A stretch of DNA of 6,109 bases from Polyangiaceae bacterium. GTDB taxonomy: Bacteria > Myxococcota_A > Polyangia > Polyangiales > Polyangiaceae. A model generated the notes under the pieces. It worked only from the letters and a program-made list of their open reading frames with translations, ran no database searches and had not been told where the DNA came from. Location of the stretch: assembly GCA_022447485.1 (NCBI GenBank), contig JAKVCH010000201.1, positions 1-6,109 of the forward strand. The letters run 5' to 3'. The position numbers were made by a program, and so were the translations under genes. Positions 5,131 to 6,109 of this stretch are shown one piece after another. The stretch's first letter is position 1, and each line of letters begins with the position of its first letter.

Positions 5131-6109
5131 TTAACTCTCTTGCCTGAGTTCGCTGAGCGGTTCCCGAGGAAGGGAGCGGTCGCCCAGATCGTTGCAATAG
5201 TCGAGCCCCTGACTTGTACAGCCGACGCTCGTAGCGATCGTGTTCAAAAGTTGGGCGTGATTCAGAGCCTCGAAGTTACCGGCGCTCAAGCGCAGATGTT
5301 CGCCTGTCTTGACGGCTCCGCCAGCTCCTCCGGTGAGAACCCAGGGGACATTCTTGGGTGAATGGGCCGGACCGTTGCCGAGGTCGTTGAGCCAAATGGC
5401 TAAACCATCATCGAGGAGGGTTCCTGAGGCCCCGGGATAGCTGCTTAATTGGTCGAGAAGATGCTGGTAAGTGCGAGCGAATTGTTTATCGATCTCATGA
5501 TGCAAGAGGTTGGAGTTTTGCAGTACTCGTCCTTCGGCGTCGTGGCTCAAGCGCCGATGAGAGATGTAGTGGTAGTTCTCCATGGAGGCATTGTTGTCAG
5601 CGGAATAGTACTCCGTGGAGCCGTCATTACCGGAGCCAACTTGTAAAACGACTGAACGGGTTGAACCGCAGGCGATGGCCAGGGCCCCGACCTCCATTTG
5701 TTGGCGGGCCAAGGCCAGTACTTCGTCGCCCTGAATCGATTGCAACTCTCGCTCTTGGCTGATCAGCCGCTCTTCTTCGCTTTCATTGAGTCGGCAGCGC
5801 AGACTCACTTCGAGATCACGAATCGCGCTGAGGTGTAAATCGAGACGGTCGCGATCGTTACTACTGAGCCGAGGTGAGCGCAGTAGCCCCCGGAGTTGTT
5901 CGCGGACGAGATCGTTGACGCTCTGCCCTTGCTCGTTGAGGGCAACCGATGCTTCCTCACTCAAGCCGGCGCTCCCGCCAATCATATTCTCGTAGGCACT
6001 GAGAGGATCAGAGACAGCATTGCGGCGGCGATTCGGGCCTCGATAAGAGATACAGGCACCTCCCAGCCAGCCGCCATTGATGCCCGCATAGAAATAGAGG
6101 GAGTCCTGC
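5131..6109 (-). CDS. DUF1552 (HXXSHH family) protein, C-terminal part (5' partial)
   Basis: The frame runs from the right edge to TAA at 5133-5131 and shows about 325 residues. The family is usually somewhat over 400, so roughly the first quarter is outside. An ATG at 5985 is internal, because residues before it (GACISYRGPNRRR, then DPLSAYENM) continue the family pattern. Supporting features, counted from that Met, are a helical region with SSNDRDRLDLHLSAIRDLE (41-59), the signature-like HYISHR (139-144), GTLLDDGLAIWLNDLG (188-203), AHSPKNVPWVLTGGAGG (207-223), HAQLLNTIATSVG (243-255) and a closing LGD...PLSEL. The family's name-giving motif ends HH; here the last His is Arg. DUF1552 proteins are typically exported and often sit next to DUF1592/DUF1588-type genes. 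The upstream neighbour is off the window. Biochemical function is unknown. Confidence 0.88.
   Translation of the reverse strand, partial: QDSLYFYAGINGGWLGGACISYRGPNRRRNAVSDPLSAYENMIGGSAGLSEEASVALNEQGQSVNDLVREQLRGLLRSPRLSSNDRDRLDLHLSAIRDLEVSLRCRLNESEEERLISQERELQSIQGDEVLALARQQMEVGALAIACGSTRSVVLQVGSGNDGSTEYYSADNNASMENYHYISHRRLSHDAEGRVLQNSNLLHHEIDKQFARTYQHLLDQLSSYPGASGTLLDDGLAIWLNDLGNGPAHSPKNVPWVLTGGAGGAVKTGEHLRLSAGNFEALNHAQLLNTIATSVGCTSQGLDYCNDLGDRSLPREPLSELRQES

Noticed and set aside
5131..5985. Treating the ATG at 5985 as the start of the DUF1552 gene
   Set aside because: The same frame continues to the right edge with family-like sequence (ISYRGP, then DPLSAYENM), so the ATG is an internal methionine.
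1..6109. CRISPR array, tRNA, rRNA, insertion sequence or phage integration site
   Set aside because: No regularly spaced repeats, cloverleaf-like sequence, transposase or integrase motifs, or terminal inverted repeats were seen on either strand.

Overview
The window reads as chromosomal DNA of a Gram-negative deltaproteobacterial-type organism, most likely Myxococcota or a relative such as Bradymonadota. Three things suggest this. There is a membrane-anchored Hanks-type Ser/Thr kinase. Beside it lies a secreted TPR protein with a PEGA-like domain, of a kind common in myxobacterial genomes. There is also a DUF1552 (HXXSHH) protein, a family typical of Myxococcota and Planctomycetota. Base composition looks moderately GC-rich by eye; I did not count it. 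No tRNA, rRNA, CRISPR array, insertion sequence or phage gene was seen.

Layout. Bases 1-1715 (+) carry a polytopic membrane protein, probably cut by the left edge, with a MOP-flippase-like membrane part and an unassigned soluble C-terminal part. It runs tail to tail, with 2 bases between stops, into the kinase gene (3310-1718, -). Upstream of the kinase, a divergent control region (3311-3554) contains -10-like sequences on both strands and an unusually dense set of inverted repeats. The TPR/PEGA-like gene follows (3555-4670, +), then a terminator-like hairpin (4747-4784). A small Cys-containing lipoprotein gene with an Asp/Asn tail comes next (4842-5090, +), then a strong hairpin (5102-5128). 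Last is the 3' part of a DUF1552 gene (6109-5131, -), cut by the right edge.

How the parts may work together. The divergent kinase/TPR pair is the natural functional unit. The kinase is predicted to have a cytoplasmic catalytic domain, one membrane span and a long charged coiled-coil tail outside. The TPR/PEGA-like protein is predicted to be exported and hydrophobic near its end. A shared control region and a shared compartment suggest, but do not prove, an envelope-sensing or envelope-assembly pair. The lipoprotein and DUF1552 protein are also envelope proteins, but nothing in the sequence ties them to the kinase.

The most unusual signal is the leader just before the TPR gene. It has two perfect 8-bp inverted repeats and a 6-bp hairpin that ends on the base before the ATG. 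The last two structures share bases and cannot form together, and no good Shine-Dalgarno sequence is present. This looks like a candidate translational switch or operator set.
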